A program made the position numbers and the translations under genes. A stretch of 64,000 bases of DNA, taken from positions 1 to 64,000 of the forward strand of contig PWYW01000067.1 in assembly GCA_003567685.1 (NCBI GenBank), read 5' to 3'. Each line of letters opens with the position of its first letter. The stretch's first letter is position 1. The DNA comes from Gammaproteobacteria bacterium (lineage in GTDB: Bacteria; Pseudomonadota; Gammaproteobacteria; Xanthomonadales; Wenzhouxiangellaceae). The notes beneath the pieces were generated by a model. It saw only the letters and a program-made list of their open reading frames with translations, did not search any database and was not told the DNA's origin. Shown here piece after piece: positions 1-9,764 of this stretch.

Positions 1-23
1 CAAAAGTCAGCCCAGAGCTCCGG

Positions 24-79
24 TCTCCCGTCTCCCGTCTCCCGTCTCCCGTCTCCCGTCTCCCGTCTCCCGTCTCCCG
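24..79. repeat. Heptamer tandem repeat (TCTCCCG)x8
   Basis: Eight perfect head-to-tail copies of TCTCCCG, followed by a degenerate ninth (TCTACCCG). The array lies just beyond the 3' end of amn. On the minus strand it reads as repeated GGGAGAC/CGGGAGA. Two units of the same sequence occur at 47233-47250, also just 3' of a minus-strand gene (queA). No coding potential is evident. Confidence 0.9.
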
Positions 80-109
80 TCTACCCGCATCGCGCGCCAG
101 CGCGATGGT

Positions 110-883
110 TCAGTCAAACCGCAGATGGCGAACCGAATGGCCCGTGTCGCGAATTTCCTTCAGCGCATCGATGCCGATGGCAATCTGGGCATCCACGTAC
201 TGTTGGGTGATGACCCGGTCCGAAGCGTCGGTCTTGACCCCGTCAGGCACCATCGGCTGGTCAGACACCAGCAACAGTGCACCGGTCGGAATCGCATTGG
301 CAAAGCCGGTGATGAAGATCGTCGCGGTTTCCATGTCGATGGCCATGCAGCGCGTCCTGCGCAGATACTTCTTGAACGCCTTGTCGTGCTCCCAGACCCG
401 GCGGTTGGTGGTGTAGACAGTGCCGGTCCAGTAATCCAGATCATGATCCCGGATCGTCGATGACACGGCACGCTGCAAGGTAAAGGCCGGCAACGACGGC
501 ACTTCCGGCGGGAAATAGTCGTTCGACGTACCCTCACCGCGAATGGCAGCGATCGGCAGAATCAGATCGCCCAGCTTGTTCTTCTTTTTCAGACCGCCGC
601 ATTTGCCCAGGAACAGCACGGCCTTGGGCTCGATGGCGCTGAGCAGGTCCATGATGGTCGCGGCGTTGGCGCTGCCCATGCCGAAGTTGATCATGCTGAT
701 CCCGTCGTGGGTAGCATTGCGCATGGCCTTGTCTCGCCCACGGACCTCAACGCCGTTGGCGGCAGCAAATTTTTCCACGTAGTTATCAAAATTGGTCAGC
801 AGGATGTATTTTCCGAACCGGTCCAGATCCGTGCCCGTGTATCGGGGCAGCCAGTTCTCGACGATATCTTGTTTGCTCTCCAT
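110..883 (-). CDS. amn: AMP nucleosidase, short form
   Basis: Predicted to hydrolyse AMP to adenine and ribose 5-phosphate in the cytoplasm. The 257-aa protein is a single PNP/UDP phosphorylase-type domain. It carries the INFGMGS segment, the FLGKCGGLKKKNKLGD loop, RGEGTSNDYFPPEVP, the M-A-I-D-M-E-T-A nucleoside-binding segment and the late LLLVSDQP stretch. It matches the approximately 258-aa AMP nucleosidase type common in Bacteroidetes rather than the approximately 480-aa E. coli Amn, which has an extra N-terminal domain. I start it at the ATG at 883 because AAAGGAGAG sits 7 nt upstream; a TTG at 886 is in frame. The gene stands alone, with a TTG-rich stretch (on the plus strand) in its leader. 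Family assignment is strong; substrate is by family. Confidence 0.88.
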   Translation of the reverse strand: MESKQDIVENWLPRYTGTDLDRFGKYILLTNFDNYVEKFAAANGVEVRGRDKAMRNATHDGISMINFGMGSANAATIMDLLSAIEPKAVLFLGKCGGLKKKNKLGDLILPIAAIRGEGTSNDYFPPEVPSLPAFTLQRAVSSTIRDHDLDYWTGTVYTTNRRVWEHDKAFKKYLRRTRCMAIDMETATIFITGFANAIPTGALLLVSDQPMVPDGVKTDASDRVITQQYVDAQIAIGIDALKEIRDTGHSVRHLRFD

Positions 884-1047
884 CAACGCTCTCCTTTATT
901 GTTGTTGTTGTCGTTGTGTTCTTTAACTGGCAAGCCGGCATCGTCCAGCTTCGCCAGCGGACCCTGCCAAAGCGGTCTCGTTGACCGTTCAAGTTATCAT
1001 GCTGCCTTGTCGCCATGACAGGCTGCTGACATTCCCAACGCCCGCCG

Positions 1048-2091
1048 ATGAAACCGCCTGATCAACCCAGCGCACCTCCCTGGCCTGGCCTTTTAATCGT
1101 CGCCGGCATCGCGGCGTTGGCCATTGGCATACTCTCCCTGCCCGGCCTGGACACCCTGCCCGTCAGTCCCATGCTGCTGGCCATCATCGCCGGTCTGTCG
1201 ATGGCACCACTCGCACGACGCCAGCCCGTTTGGGAACCCGGGTTGGCCCTGTCTCGCGGCCTGGTGCTGAAAACCGCGGTGGTGCTGGTCGGTCTGGGTA
1301 TCGGCCTGTCCGAACTGGGCAGGCTGGGCCTGATGGCCGCCCCCTTCGTTCTGCTGGCCGTTAGCCTGGGGCTGATTCTTACGCTGACGCTGGCCCGGGC
1401 GTTCGGCGTAAACCAGGCGCTGGCCAGCCTGCTGGCCGCCGGCACCGCCATCTGCGGCGTGTCGGCCATTGCTGCAGCTGCGCCAGCCGTAGCCGCCCGC
1501 AGTCAGGACATTGCCTACGCGCTGGCTTGTATCGCCCTGTTTGGCCTGATGGCAACACTGGTCTATCCGCTGGCGATTGGCGCACTGATTGAGCAACCCG
1601 AGGTCGCCGGCCTGGTGCTGGGCGCCGTCGTTCACGATACCGCCCAGGTATCGGCGGCCGCCAGCCTGCTCGAACAGAGCGGCCACGGAGAGGGCAGCCT
1701 GGACGCGGCGATGGTCAGCAAACTGCTGCGAAACGGCAGTCTCCTGCTGGTGATTCCGATGCTGGCCTGGCTGAACCGGGCAAACGCTCCGGCCAACTCG
1801 CTTCGCCCACCTGCACTGCCCTTGTTCATCGTGCTGTTCCTGTTGATGGCTGTGGCGCGAAGCGTGGGCGACCGCATGCTGGGACCGGACCAGACGGCCT
1901 GGTCTGGCATTATCGAGACCTCCCGCCCCATCGCCCAGTTCGGCTTTGCCATGGCGATGGCCGCCCTGGCCATGGCCATTCGGCCCGGCGACTTCCGCCA
2001 GGCCGGTTGGCAGCCCGCGCTGGCCGCGCTGATCGCGACCCTGTCGATGGTTGTCGTCGTCGCGGTACTTGGATTGCTGATGACCGACTGA
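1048..2091 (+). CDS. YeiH-family putative sulfate exporter
   Basis: A 347-aa integral membrane protein with about ten hydrophobic segments spread over its whole length. It has the family's GTAICGVSAIAA segment near residues 131-142 and the VVHDTAQVSAAA segment near 193-204. Length and motifs fit the UPF0324/YeiH family, whose members are annotated as putative sulfate exporters on limited evidence. It is transcribed away from amn and ends about 120 bp before thrA, so it is probably monocistronic. The substrate is not readable from the sequence. Confidence 0.8.
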   Translation: MKPPDQPSAPPWPGLLIVAGIAALAIGILSLPGLDTLPVSPMLLAIIAGLSMAPLARRQPVWEPGLALSRGLVLKTAVVLVGLGIGLSELGRLGLMAAPFVLLAVSLGLILTLTLARAFGVNQALASLLAAGTAICGVSAIAAAAPAVAARSQDIAYALACIALFGLMATLVYPLAIGALIEQPEVAGLVLGAVVHDTAQVSAAASLLEQSGHGEGSLDAAMVSKLLRNGSLLLVIPMLAWLNRANAPANSLRPPALPLFIVLFLLMAVARSVGDRMLGPDQTAWSGIIETSRPIAQFGFAMAMAALAMAIRPGDFRQAGWQPALAALIATLSMVVVVAVLGLLMTD

Positions 2092-2151
2092 TTCAGCCAT
2101 TGCCCAAGCGTATTTTCGCAATCGGTATTTCCCTGAACTCGAGCGATCTTC

Positions 2152-2206
2152 TACACTGGACTTGACCCGTAATTGACGGGGCCTGATCGACCAATAAAGA
2201 GGGAGC
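2152..2206 (+). promoter_or_regulatory. thr operon upstream region: possible -10, small hairpin and RBS
   Basis: TACACT at 2152-2157 could serve as a -10 box, but no good -35 is visible. A small perfect hairpin follows at 2166-2180 (CCCGT, loop AATTG, ACGGG). AGAGGGAG at 2198-2205 is a good ribosome binding site and supports the TTG start of thrA at 2213. I see no leader peptide rich in Thr or Ile codons and no terminator/antiterminator pair, so classical attenuation is not supported. Confidence 0.35.
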
Positions 2207-2212
2207 GCGTCA

Positions 2213-4669
2213 TTGTCCTGGCTAGTCCATAAATTCGGCGGCAGCAGCCTGGCCGATGCCAAGTGCATCGGCCAGGTGGCTCGCCTACTGATCGAACGCC
2301 CAGAGCAACAACAGGCCGTGGTGGTGTCGGCCATGCGCGGGGTTACCAATGAGCTGCTGGCCCTGGCCTCGGCCGCCGCCAGCGGCGAAACCTGGCGTGG
2401 GCGACTGGCGGCGCTGCGACAGCGCCACCTGGACACAGCGAATGCCCTGATCCGTGATGCAGACGGCCTGCAGGCCTGCCGCGACCATCTTGAGAACGGC
2501 TTCGGGCTGCTGGAACAGGTGTTGGCCAGCTTTGCCCTGATGGGCACCGTGCCGAAGGAAGCCGAGGAACTGGTCGCCGGACTGGGCGAAGTGTATTCCG
2601 CCCGTTTGCTGAGCAGCCACCTGCAATCACTGGGTGAAGAGGCGGTGTTTGTTGATGCACGCGATATCCTCAGGGCGCGCCCGACTGCACTGATGATGGC
2701 CATCAACTGGACCGACAGCGCGGAACGGCTGAGTGATTTCCGCCGCCGCCACCCCGCCCAGCGCTACGTCATCACCGGCTTTATCTGCCGGCGCGATGAT
2801 GGCCGTGTTTCCACGCTTGGACGCAACGGGTCGGATTATTCCGGCACCATCTTCGGTCGCCTGTTCGGCGCGGAGGAAATCCATATATGGACCGACGTGG
2901 ATGGCCTGCTTTCGGCCGATCCGACAGCCGTCCCCCAGGCCTTGCTGCTTGACAGCCTGTCCTATCGAGAAGCCTTTGAACTGGCCTACTTTGGCGCCCG
3001 AGTCATTCATCCGCAGGCGCTCAGTCCGGCGCTGGATGCCGATATTCCCGTGTTCATTCGCAACACCTTCAATCCTGGCTGCCCTGGCACCCGAATTGAT
3101 GCCCATGGCTCCAGGGAGCCGCCGGTCAAGGGCATTTCCGGCTTGTCCGACATGGCACTCGTGACCCTGGAAGGGGCCGGTCTGATCGGCGTGCCCGGAA
3201 CTGCCGAACGGGTCTTTGCCACGCTAAGACAGGCTGGCGTATCGGTGGCCATGATTTCCCAGGGGTCCTCCGAACATTCAATCTGCCTGGCCGTACCAGG
3301 CCAACAAGCAGGCAAGGCCTGTGAGCTACTCAGCGACGCTTTCGAACGCGAGATGCGTCACGGGCAGATTCAGCGCGTGTACAGCCTGCCCGGCATTCGC
3401 CTGCTGGCCATTGTCGGCGAGGGCATGAGTGGACGGCCCGGTATTGCCGCCAGCCTGTTCAACGCGCTGGCTCGCGCCGGCATCAACGTCCGGGCCATCG
3501 CCCAGGGCGCCAGCGAACACAACATCTCGGTGGCGATTGACGAGGACGACGCCGAGCGCGCGCTCAAGGCCATTCACGCCGGCTTTTACCTCTCGGAACA
3601 GACCGTTTCCGTTGGCCTGATCGGCCCCGGCAATGTCGGCCGGGCACTGCTTGAGCAGCTGGCCCAAGCGGGTGAACGCCTGCACCAGCAGGCCAATCTG
3701 GACCTGCGGCTGCGCGGCGTGGCCAGCTCATCGCGGATGTGGCTGGGGGAACCGGAGCTGGCAGATGATTGGCGCCTGGAGACAAGCCCGGCCGAGGCGC
3801 TGGACCTGGAACGATTCATTGACCATGTCGATGCCGAGCACCTGCCCCACGCCATTCTGATTGACTGTTCGGCCAGTGACGCCGTGGCCGAGCACTATGC
3901 CGAGTGGCTGGCCCGCGGCATCCACGTGATCACCCCGAACAAGCAGGCCGGCAGCGGCCCTATCGAGCGCTACCAACGGCTGCGCCGCCTACGCGAGCAA
4001 GGCACTGCACGCTGGCGCTACGAGGCCACCGTGGGTGCCGGCCTGCCGGTCATCCAGACCTTGCGCGACCTGCTCGATACCGGCGATCGCATCCGCCGCA
4101 TCGAGGGCATCTTTTCCGGCACGCTGGCCTACCTGTTCAATCGCTTTGATGACGGCATGTCGTTTGCCGAGCTGGTCAACGAGGCCTGCACCGCCGGCTA
4201 CACCGAACCCGACCCGCGCGATGACCTTTCCGGCCTGGATGTGGCTCGAAAGCTGGTCATCCTGGCGCGTGAAATGGGCCTCGATCTGGACCTGGACCAG
4301 GTCCAGGTGGAAAGCCTGGCACCGGCCTCGCTGGATCACTGCTCAGTCGACGATTTCCTGGCCGGACTGGGCGCACACGACGAGGCGATCAGCCAGCGCC
4401 TGGCCAAGGCCCGGGAAGACGGCCAGGTGTTGCGTTATGTCGCCTCGCTAAGCCCCGACGGCCAGGCGCAGGTGGCGCTGGAAAGCCTGCCGGAAGACCA
4501 CCCCTTTGCCCATCTGGCACTGACCGACAACGTGGTCGCCTTCACCACCGATCGCTATTGCGACAACCCGCTGATTGTTCAGGGCCCCGGTGCCGGACCG
4601 GCCGTCACCGCCGCCGGCGTCTTCGCCGACCTGCTGCGGGTAGCCAGCCACCTGGGGGCCCGCTTGTGA
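2213..4669 (+). CDS. thrA: Bifunctional aspartokinase / homoserine dehydrogenase I
   Basis: Catalyses the first step (aspartate to aspartyl phosphate) and third step (aspartate semialdehyde to homoserine) of the threonine branch. The 818-aa length is close to E. coli ThrA. Order: aspartokinase domain (KFGGSS at residues 6-11, about 1-290), two ACT-type regulatory segments around 310-460 (including [12 protein letters not shown] and [12 protein letters not shown]), then homoserine dehydrogenase from about 464 with the NAD(P)-binding [11 protein letters not shown] motif and the TPNKQAGS segment. The start is a TTG with an AGAGGGAG site about 7 nt upstream. It overlaps thrB by 4 nt, indicating translational coupling. 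Feedback control by threonine is expected for the family; the ACT segments are the visible support. Confidence 0.95.
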   Translation: MSWLVHKFGGSSLADAKCIGQVARLLIERPEQQQAVVVSAMRGVTNELLALASAAASGETWRGRLAALRQRHLDTANALIRDADGLQACRDHLENGFGLLEQVLASFALMGTVPKEAEELVAGLGEVYSARLLSSHLQSLGEEAVFVDARDILRARPTALMMAINWTDSAERLSDFRRRHPAQRYVITGFICRRDDGRVSTLGRNGSDYSGTIFGRLFGAEEIHIWTDVDGLLSADPTAVPQALLLDSLSYREAFELAYFGARVIHPQALSPALDADIPVFIRNTFNPGCPGTRIDAHGSREPPVKGISGLSDMALVTLEGAGLIGVPGTAERVFATLRQAGVSVAMISQGSSEHSICLAVPGQQAGKACELLSDAFEREMRHGQIQRVYSLPGIRLLAIVGEGMSGRPGIAASLFNALARAGINVRAIAQGASEHNISVAIDEDDAERALKAIHAGFYLSEQTVSVGLIGPGNVGRALLEQLAQAGERLHQQANLDLRLRGVASSSRMWLGEPELADDWRLETSPAEALDLERFIDHVDAEHLPHAILIDCSASDAVAEHYAEWLARGIHVITPNKQAGSGPIERYQRLRRLREQGTARWRYEATVGAGLPVIQTLRDLLDTGDRIRRIEGIFSGTLAYLFNRFDDGMSFAELVNEACTAGYTEPDPRDDLSGLDVARKLVILAREMGLDLDLDQVQVESLAPASLDHCSVDDFLAGLGAHDEAISQRLAKAREDGQVLRYVASLSPDGQAQVALESLPEDHPFAHLALTDNVVAFTTDRYCDNPLIVQGPGAGPAVTAAGVFADLLRVASHLGARL

Positions 4670-5613
4670 GCGGCCTTGAGCGGGCCCGGGCCTTTGCCCC
4701 GGCCAGCGTCGGCAACGTGGCTGTCGGTTTTGACCTGCTGGGCCACGTCATCGATGGCCCCGGCGATACCGTCACCGCAAGCCGCACCCGCCAGCCGGGC
4801 GTCACCATCAGCGCCATCGACGGACTGGACCTGGAGCTGCCGCTGGAGGCCTCGCGCAATACCGCCGGGCGGGCGGTTCAGGCGCTGGCCGAACACTGCC
4901 GGGTGGATTTCGGCATTGCGCTTGGTATTCACAAAGGCATCCCGCTGGGCTCGGGCCTGGGCGGTTCCGCGGCCTCGGCCACTGCCGCGCTGGTGGCCGC
5001 CAACGCCCTGCTCGATCAACCCTTGCCGACCCACGCACTGTATCCTTTTGCGCTGACCGGCGAAGCCGTGGCCAGCGGGTCGGCCCACGGCGACAATGTC
5101 GGACCGCAACTGCTGGGCGGATTGGTATTGGCCACTGCGGATCGATTGCTTGAACTGCCGGTTCCGAACGGCCTGATCGCCTGCGTGGTGCATCCCGACC
5201 ACATCGTCGAAACGCGCGCAGCTCGTGCCGCATTGGGCGAGCCCTATCCAATTGCCACCGTCGTGGCCCACCAGGCCTGCCTGGCGCAGTTCCTGTGCGG
5301 CTGTTACCGCGACGATATCAAGCTGATTGCCGCCGGCCTGAAAGATCTGCTGGTCGAGCCGCGCCGCGCGCCATTGGTTCCGGGGTTTCAGGCCGTCAAA
5401 CAGGCAGCGCTGGACCACGGCGCGCTGGGCAGCTCGATTTCCGGCGCCGGCCCCAGCGTATTCGGCTGGTTTATCGACCAAGCCCAGGCGCATCAGGCCG
5501 CCCGCGCCATGCAAGCCGCCTTTGCCGAACATGGTCTGGACAGCCAGGCCTGGATAAGCCCGGTCAACAGCCCCGGCGCGCGACTGATCCACGACACAGA
5601 GAGCCGAGATTAA
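4666..5613 (+). CDS. thrB: Homoserine kinase
   Basis: Phosphorylates homoserine to O-phosphohomoserine, the fourth step to threonine. It is a GHMP-family kinase of 315 aa. The N-terminus reads [16 protein letters not shown], the ATP-binding loop is [12 protein letters not shown] near residues 89-100, and a glycine-rich [10 protein letters not shown] segment lies near 260. I chose the GTG at 4666, which overlaps the thrA stop as GTGA; the reading frame stays open further upstream but only inside thrA. It overlaps thrC by one base (TAATG). Second gene of the thrABC operon. Confidence 0.95.
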   Translation: MSGLERARAFAPASVGNVAVGFDLLGHVIDGPGDTVTASRTRQPGVTISAIDGLDLELPLEASRNTAGRAVQALAEHCRVDFGIALGIHKGIPLGSGLGGSAASATAALVAANALLDQPLPTHALYPFALTGEAVASGSAHGDNVGPQLLGGLVLATADRLLELPVPNGLIACVVHPDHIVETRAARAALGEPYPIATVVAHQACLAQFLCGCYRDDIKLIAAGLKDLLVEPRRAPLVPGFQAVKQAALDHGALGSSISGAGPSVFGWFIDQAQAHQAARAMQAAFAEHGLDSQAWISPVNSPGARLIHDTESRD

Positions 5614-6926
5614 TGCGATACATCAGCACCCGCGACAGGTCGCCGGCCGTCGATGCTGGCCAGGCGCTACGGGCAGGCCTGGCACCGGATGGTGGTCTTT
5701 ATGTCCCCGAACGTTGGCCAGCGGCCCGTCCGGCAAACCCAGACACATTGCCATCGACCCGCCTGACCGACACCGCCAGCCACTGGCTCGCCCCCTTCTT
5801 TGCCAACAGCCCGCTGGAGGACCGCTTGCCGGCCATCTGCGCCGAAGCCCTGGATCTGCCGCTGCCGCTGACGCCTCTTGATGACGGGCAGGCCTGGTTG
5901 CTGGAGCTGTTTCACGGGCCAACCGCCGCGTTCAAGGATTTTGCCGCCCGCTTCCTGGCCGGCTGCATGGCCGCGTTGCGGGCGGCCGACGAGCCCGTGC
6001 AGACCGTGCTGGTCGCCACCTCGGGCGATACCGGCAGCGCGGTGGCCGCCGCCTTTCACCGGCGGCCGGGTTTTCGCGTGGTCATTCTCTATCCCGAAGG
6101 CCGGGTCTCGGTGCGCCAGGCCCACCAGCTTGGCGCCTTCGGCGACAACATCAGTTGCTTCCGCGTGCAGGGCAACTTTGATGACTGCCAGCGACTGGTC
6201 AAACAGGCCCTGAACGACCCCGCATTGAGCCAGAGGCACGCCCTGACCTCGGCCAACAGCATCTCGATTGGCCGATTGCTACCGCAGATCAGCTATTACA
6301 TTCATGCCGTCAGCCAGCTTTCCGCGCGTGGCCAGACCCCGGTGGACATCATCGTGCCGACCGGCAACCTCGGCAACGCGCTGGCCGCCATCCTGGCGCG
6401 CGAACTGGGCCTGCCGATCGGCGAAATCGTGCTGGCCACGAATGCCAACCCCACCCTGGCCGAGTTTTTTGCCGGTGACGACTACCGGGGGCGACCCGGC
6501 ATCGAGACCCTGGCCAACGCCATGGATGTCGGTGACCCGAGCAATTTCGAGCGCCTGACCTGGTTTTTTCGCGATCGAGACCTGAGAAGTGCCGGCATCC
6601 GTGCGGTGTCGGTCGATGACCAGACCATCGAGCGGCGCATCAAGACGACCTGGGAAACACAGGCCATGGCCGTTTGCCCGCATACAGCCTGTGCGCTGGA
6701 AGCCCTGGATCAGCGCCGCCTGGCCGGGAACCCAGGTCCCCACCTGCTGGCGGCCACGGCCCATCCGGCCAAGTTCGAGGGCGTGGTAGAACCGCTGGTT
6801 GGCCAGGCCATTGAGCCACCGCCGGCGCTGGCCGAACTGCTGACCCGGCCCAGCCACGCGCAGCCACTCCAGGCTGAATACCGCGAGCTGGTCAAGATAA
6901 TTCGGTCAGATCAGGACGTTGCCTGA
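5613..6926 (+). CDS. thrC: Threonine synthase
   Basis: Converts O-phosphohomoserine to threonine with pyridoxal phosphate. The 437-aa protein begins MRYISTRD and has the PLP-lysine motif HGPTAAFKDFAARF, with the Schiff-base lysine at about residue 108. It also has the TSGDTGSAVAAAF phosphate-binding segment and the PTGNLGNALAA loop. The ATG at 5613 overlaps the thrB stop by one base. Length and motifs fit the gammaproteobacterial ThrC type. A short stem (CACGC/GCGTG, 6928-6941) follows the stop codon but has no T-run. Confidence 0.95.
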   Translation: MRYISTRDRSPAVDAGQALRAGLAPDGGLYVPERWPAARPANPDTLPSTRLTDTASHWLAPFFANSPLEDRLPAICAEALDLPLPLTPLDDGQAWLLELFHGPTAAFKDFAARFLAGCMAALRAADEPVQTVLVATSGDTGSAVAAAFHRRPGFRVVILYPEGRVSVRQAHQLGAFGDNISCFRVQGNFDDCQRLVKQALNDPALSQRHALTSANSISIGRLLPQISYYIHAVSQLSARGQTPVDIIVPTGNLGNALAAILARELGLPIGEIVLATNANPTLAEFFAGDDYRGRPGIETLANAMDVGDPSNFERLTWFFRDRDLRSAGIRAVSVDDQTIERRIKTTWETQAMAVCPHTACALEALDQRRLAGNPGPHLLAATAHPAKFEGVVEPLVGQAIEPPPALAELLTRPSHAQPLQAEYRELVKIIRSDQDVA

Positions 6927-6959
6927 TCACGCGCAGGCGTGCTCGTGGCCAACAACCGC

Positions 6960-7586
6960 TCAGCCGAAGAAGCCGGCTCGCAGGCCATCGAACATGAACT
7001 GCACAGCCAGGGCGGCCAGCAGCATGCCCAGCAGGCGGGTAATCACATTGCTGACGGCCTGGGGAATGAAGTGCTCGAAGCGGGCGGCGAACACCAGCAG
7101 CACGGCACCAATCAGCATCACCGAGGCACCGGCACCCAGCACCACGCCCACACCGAGGGGATTGCCGGCCTGGTCGGCAGTCAGCAGCATGATCGAGGCA
7201 ATCGCGCCGGGGCCACAGAGTAGCGGAATGGCCAGCGGGAAGGCCGAGATATCCTCGGGCTCGACCCGGTCATGGATTTCCTCGGCCGATTTGCTCTTGC
7301 GCTCGTTGCGGCGCGAGAACAGCATTTCCAGCGCAATCAGGAACAGCAGCACCCCGCCGGCCACCCGGAAGGCCGGCAGGGTAATGCCGAAGTTATCGAG
7401 CAGCGCCTGTCCGAACAAGCCAAACAGCACCAGCAGAACGGTGGCGATCAGGCAACCCATCAGCGCCATGCGGATCTTCTGTGCGCGGCTGGCGCCCAGC
7501 GTCAGCGACACAAAGATCGGAATAATGCTGACCGGATCGACGGTGACAAACAGCATCACGAAGGCCGGCAGGAAAATATCGAGCAT
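6960..7586 (-). CDS. MarC-family integral membrane protein
   Basis: A 208-aa protein with about six transmembrane segments. The start (LPAFVMLFVTVDPVSIIPIF) and the later PLAIPLLCGPGAIA segment are typical of the MarC/UPF0056 family. Family members are inner-membrane proteins of unclear function; the old link to multiple antibiotic resistance was withdrawn. I use the ATG at 7586 (MLDIF); an in-frame TTG at 7601 adds five residues, and neither start has a strong Shine-Dalgarno sequence. It converges on thrC with a 33-bp gap. Confidence 0.85.
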   Translation of the reverse strand: MLDIFLPAFVMLFVTVDPVSIIPIFVSLTLGASRAQKIRMALMGCLIATVLLVLFGLFGQALLDNFGITLPAFRVAGGVLLFLIALEMLFSRRNERKSKSAEEIHDRVEPEDISAFPLAIPLLCGPGAIASIMLLTADQAGNPLGVGVVLGAGASVMLIGAVLLVFAARFEHFIPQAVSNVITRLLGMLLAALAVQFMFDGLRAGFFG

Positions 7587-7759
7587 GACAGGGCTTACCA
7601 ATTGAATGCAGCGCGAATGCTACGCCCCGGCAACCGGCTGTGCAAGCACCAACTGGACACTTCAGGACGGCCCTCGATACCGTATCCTTTTGGACGTTGG
7701 CTTGCAGCTTGGATGACGCATCCCAAAAGCGACCCTGACATCGACCTTACTATCCGACA

Positions 7760-8221
7760 ATGAATCGACTGGAATTGAAACTGCCACCACCGGCAATCGC
7801 CCTGCTCATTGCGCTGGCCATGGCTGCCCTCGCCCGGGTCACGCCGACGTTAAACGAGTTGGGCCCGATCCGCTCGTGGCTGGCCACCGGTTTGCTGGTC
7901 ACAGGCTTGCTGATTGCGATATGGGCCGTCTGGAGCTTCCACCGGGCCAAAACCACGGTTCATCCCCTGGCGCCTGAGAAAAGCAGCGCACTGGTTGAAA
8001 CGGGCGTGTTTCGCTTCAGCCGCAACCCCATGTACCTGGGCATGACTTTGATCCTCATGGCCTGGGCCGTCTGGCTGACCGCTCCCGCTACGCTGCTCGG
8101 TCCCATCCTCTTTGTTGTCTTGATCACCCGTCTGCAAATCAAGCCCGAAGAGCGCATCCTGCATCAACTATTCGGTGAGGCTTATGCCAGTTATTGCCGA
8201 CGCACTAGGCGCTGGCTCTGA
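7760..8221 (+). CDS. Isoprenylcysteine carboxyl methyltransferase-like membrane protein
   Basis: A 153-aa protein with about four hydrophobic segments. It ends in the ICMT/PEMT-type cytoplasmic signature: an F-R-x-S-R-N-P-M-Y-L-G-M segment, then a hydrophobic pair and K-P-E-E-R-x-L, with Y-x-x-Y-C-R-R-T-R-R-W at the C-terminus. This is the S-adenosylmethionine-binding architecture of bacterial ICMT-like methyltransferases, whose substrates are mostly unknown. It lies 18 bp before the racemase gene, so the two may be cotranscribed. No clear ribosome binding site is seen. Confidence 0.78.
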   Translation: MNRLELKLPPPAIALLIALAMAALARVTPTLNELGPIRSWLATGLLVTGLLIAIWAVWSFHRAKTTVHPLAPEKSSALVETGVFRFSRNPMYLGMTLILMAWAVWLTAPATLLGPILFVVLITRLQIKPEERILHQLFGEAYASYCRRTRRWL

Positions 8222-8239
8222 TCACTGGGTTGGTAGACC

Positions 8240-8935
8240 ATGAAGACGATTGGACTGTTGGGCGGCATGAGCTGGGAGAGCACAGCCATTTATTACCGCC
8301 TGATCAACCAGGCGGTCAGCCAGCGGCTGGGTGGTCTGCACTCGGCCTCGATTCTGCTCCACTCGCTCGACTTTGCGCCGGTGGCAGCCCTGCAGCAAGA
8401 CAACCGCTGGGCCGAGGCCGGCGAGCTGCTGGCCAATCATGCGCATGCACTGGAAGCCGCCGGTGCCGATTGCCTGGTGCTGTGTACCAACACCATGCAT
8501 CGGGTGGCCGACATCATTGAGACGGGCCTGAGCATCCCGCTGATCCACATCGCCGACGCCACGGCCAGGCACCTGCAGCGGCTCGACATCAATCGTGCGG
8601 GTCTGCTCGGCACGGCCTTCACCATGGAGCAGGCGTTCTACCGTGACCGGCTGATCGGCCATGGCATCGACGTGCTCATACCGGATGCCCAACAACGCAG
8701 CATTGTCCACCGGGTGATTTTCGACGAACTCTGCCGGGGCCAAATCGACGACCGCTCCCGGCAGGCGTTTGTCCACATCAGCCAGCAACTGGCCAAACGC
8801 GGCGCCGAAGGCATCATCCTCGGCTGCACCGAGATTGGCCTGCTAATCGGGCCCGACGATCTCGATCTGCCAATCATCGACACCACGCGAATTCACGCCG
8901 AAGCAGCGGTCGACTTTGTCTTGGGCAGCCTCTGA
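8240..8935 (+). CDS. Aspartate/glutamate racemase family protein
   Basis: A 231-aa PLP-independent racemase of the YgeA/RacD type. It begins TIGLLGGMSWEST and has the first catalytic-cysteine motif LVLCTNTMH near residues 75-83 and the second, IILGCTEIGLLI, near 194-205. These two cysteines are the general acid/base pair in the family. The substrate could be aspartate, glutamate or a broader range. No partner gene in peptidoglycan or D-amino-acid metabolism is adjacent. It probably shares a transcript with the preceding methyltransferase-like gene. Confidence 0.88.
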   Translation: MKTIGLLGGMSWESTAIYYRLINQAVSQRLGGLHSASILLHSLDFAPVAALQQDNRWAEAGELLANHAHALEAAGADCLVLCTNTMHRVADIIETGLSIPLIHIADATARHLQRLDINRAGLLGTAFTMEQAFYRDRLIGHGIDVLIPDAQQRSIVHRVIFDELCRGQIDDRSRQAFVHISQQLAKRGAEGIILGCTEIGLLIGPDDLDLPIIDTTRIHAEAAVDFVLGSL

Positions 8936-9002
8936 ATACATCCGCATGAGCGCAACGGTGCCGTCGCGGGAAGCGCCCCAGGCTGACTTTCAACCGACGG
9001 CA

Positions 9003-9764
9003 TCAATCCAGTGCAGCCAGGCGATCGGCCAACCGGGACATGATTTCCACATCTTTTTCGGTCCAGCCCTCGGTGAGCTCGAAGTGGGCCCACAAACAGG
9101 CGATCTGTTCGCCCAGGTCGGCACAGGTCGCGTCAAAGCTGTCGGCGCCCTGCGGCCGCCGATAAGCCCGCTCGGCAATCTCGGGTGCCGCCTCCATTGG
9201 ACGATGGTGAAAGCGCCGGGTGTAGTCCTCATCGTCACGACGGTTGAGCTCCCAGACAAGCGGCGACGAATCGTAGATGCGAAGAAAGAGCGATCGTGGC
9301 GAGGTGCTTCGCGGCAGACTGGTCGCATAAAAAGTGCAAATACCCTGGAGCGCTGCCGGCGCTCGCCGCAGCTCGGATTCCAGCCACCTGAACCGTCCTT
9401 CACTGAATTCAATGTCGAACACCTCAACCAGATCCTCGGCCGTCAGCACGTCACAGGCGATGTTGGCTTCTGCCAGGGCAACCAGCCGATCATCATCAAA
9501 GGTTTGCAGCCGGGCGATTTCTGCGTCACTGAACTGAACGCTGTCTGACGCGGCCTCCATCTCGTCATTTGGCGTTGACGCCACGGCGTGTTCAACCGAA
9601 GCGGCCTCGCCGTTGTCTGGTTGGCTTGCCTCCCCCTCAGCATCTCCGGCTGAACAAGCAGCCAAAAACACAATGAGGGTGGCAAGGATCATGCCTTGAC
9701 GGATAAAAAAAATACTGTCTTGCAGGTAAGAACGGTTGAAGGAATCTTGCCGGACGGGTGTCAT
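9003..9764 (-). CDS. Putative lipoprotein of unknown function
   Basis: A 253-aa protein that I do not recognise. A hydrophobic stretch at residues 25-36 ends in the lipobox L-A-A-C, with the lipidated cysteine at about residue 37, so export and outer- or inner-membrane anchoring is likely. A linker rich in Glu, Ala and Ser follows, then a soluble domain with three cysteines. The start at 9764 is supported by AAGGAG 7 nt upstream. This gives an unusually long N-region of about 24 residues; an internal ATG at 9692 would give a more typical lipoprotein signal. It is divergent from glgC. Confidence 0.6.
   Translation of the reverse strand: MTPVRQDSFNRSYLQDSIFFIRQGMILATLIVFLAACSAGDAEGEASQPDNGEAASVEHAVASTPNDEMEAASDSVQFSDAEIARLQTFDDDRLVALAEANIACDVLTAEDLVEVFDIEFSEGRFRWLESELRRAPAALQGICTFYATSLPRSTSPRSLFLRIYDSSPLVWELNRRDDEDYTRRFHHRPMEAAPEIAERAYRRPQGADSFDATCADLGEQIACLWAHFELTEGWTEKDVEIMSRLADRLAALD

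Noticed and set aside
898-918. TTG microsatellite in the amn leader as a phase-variation tract
   Set aside because: Only a few imperfect units (TTGTTGTTGTTGTCG), lying upstream of the ribosome site; too short and interrupted to argue switching.
2166-2180. Hairpin before thrA as a threonine attenuator
   Set aside because: Only a 5-bp stem, no T-run, no leader peptide with Thr/Ile codons.
1093-2706. 537-codon open frame antisense to the YeiH-like gene and thrA
   Set aside because: Composition is Arg/Gln/His/Gly-rich shadow sequence with no domain. It lies opposite two well-recognised genes in GC-rich DNA.
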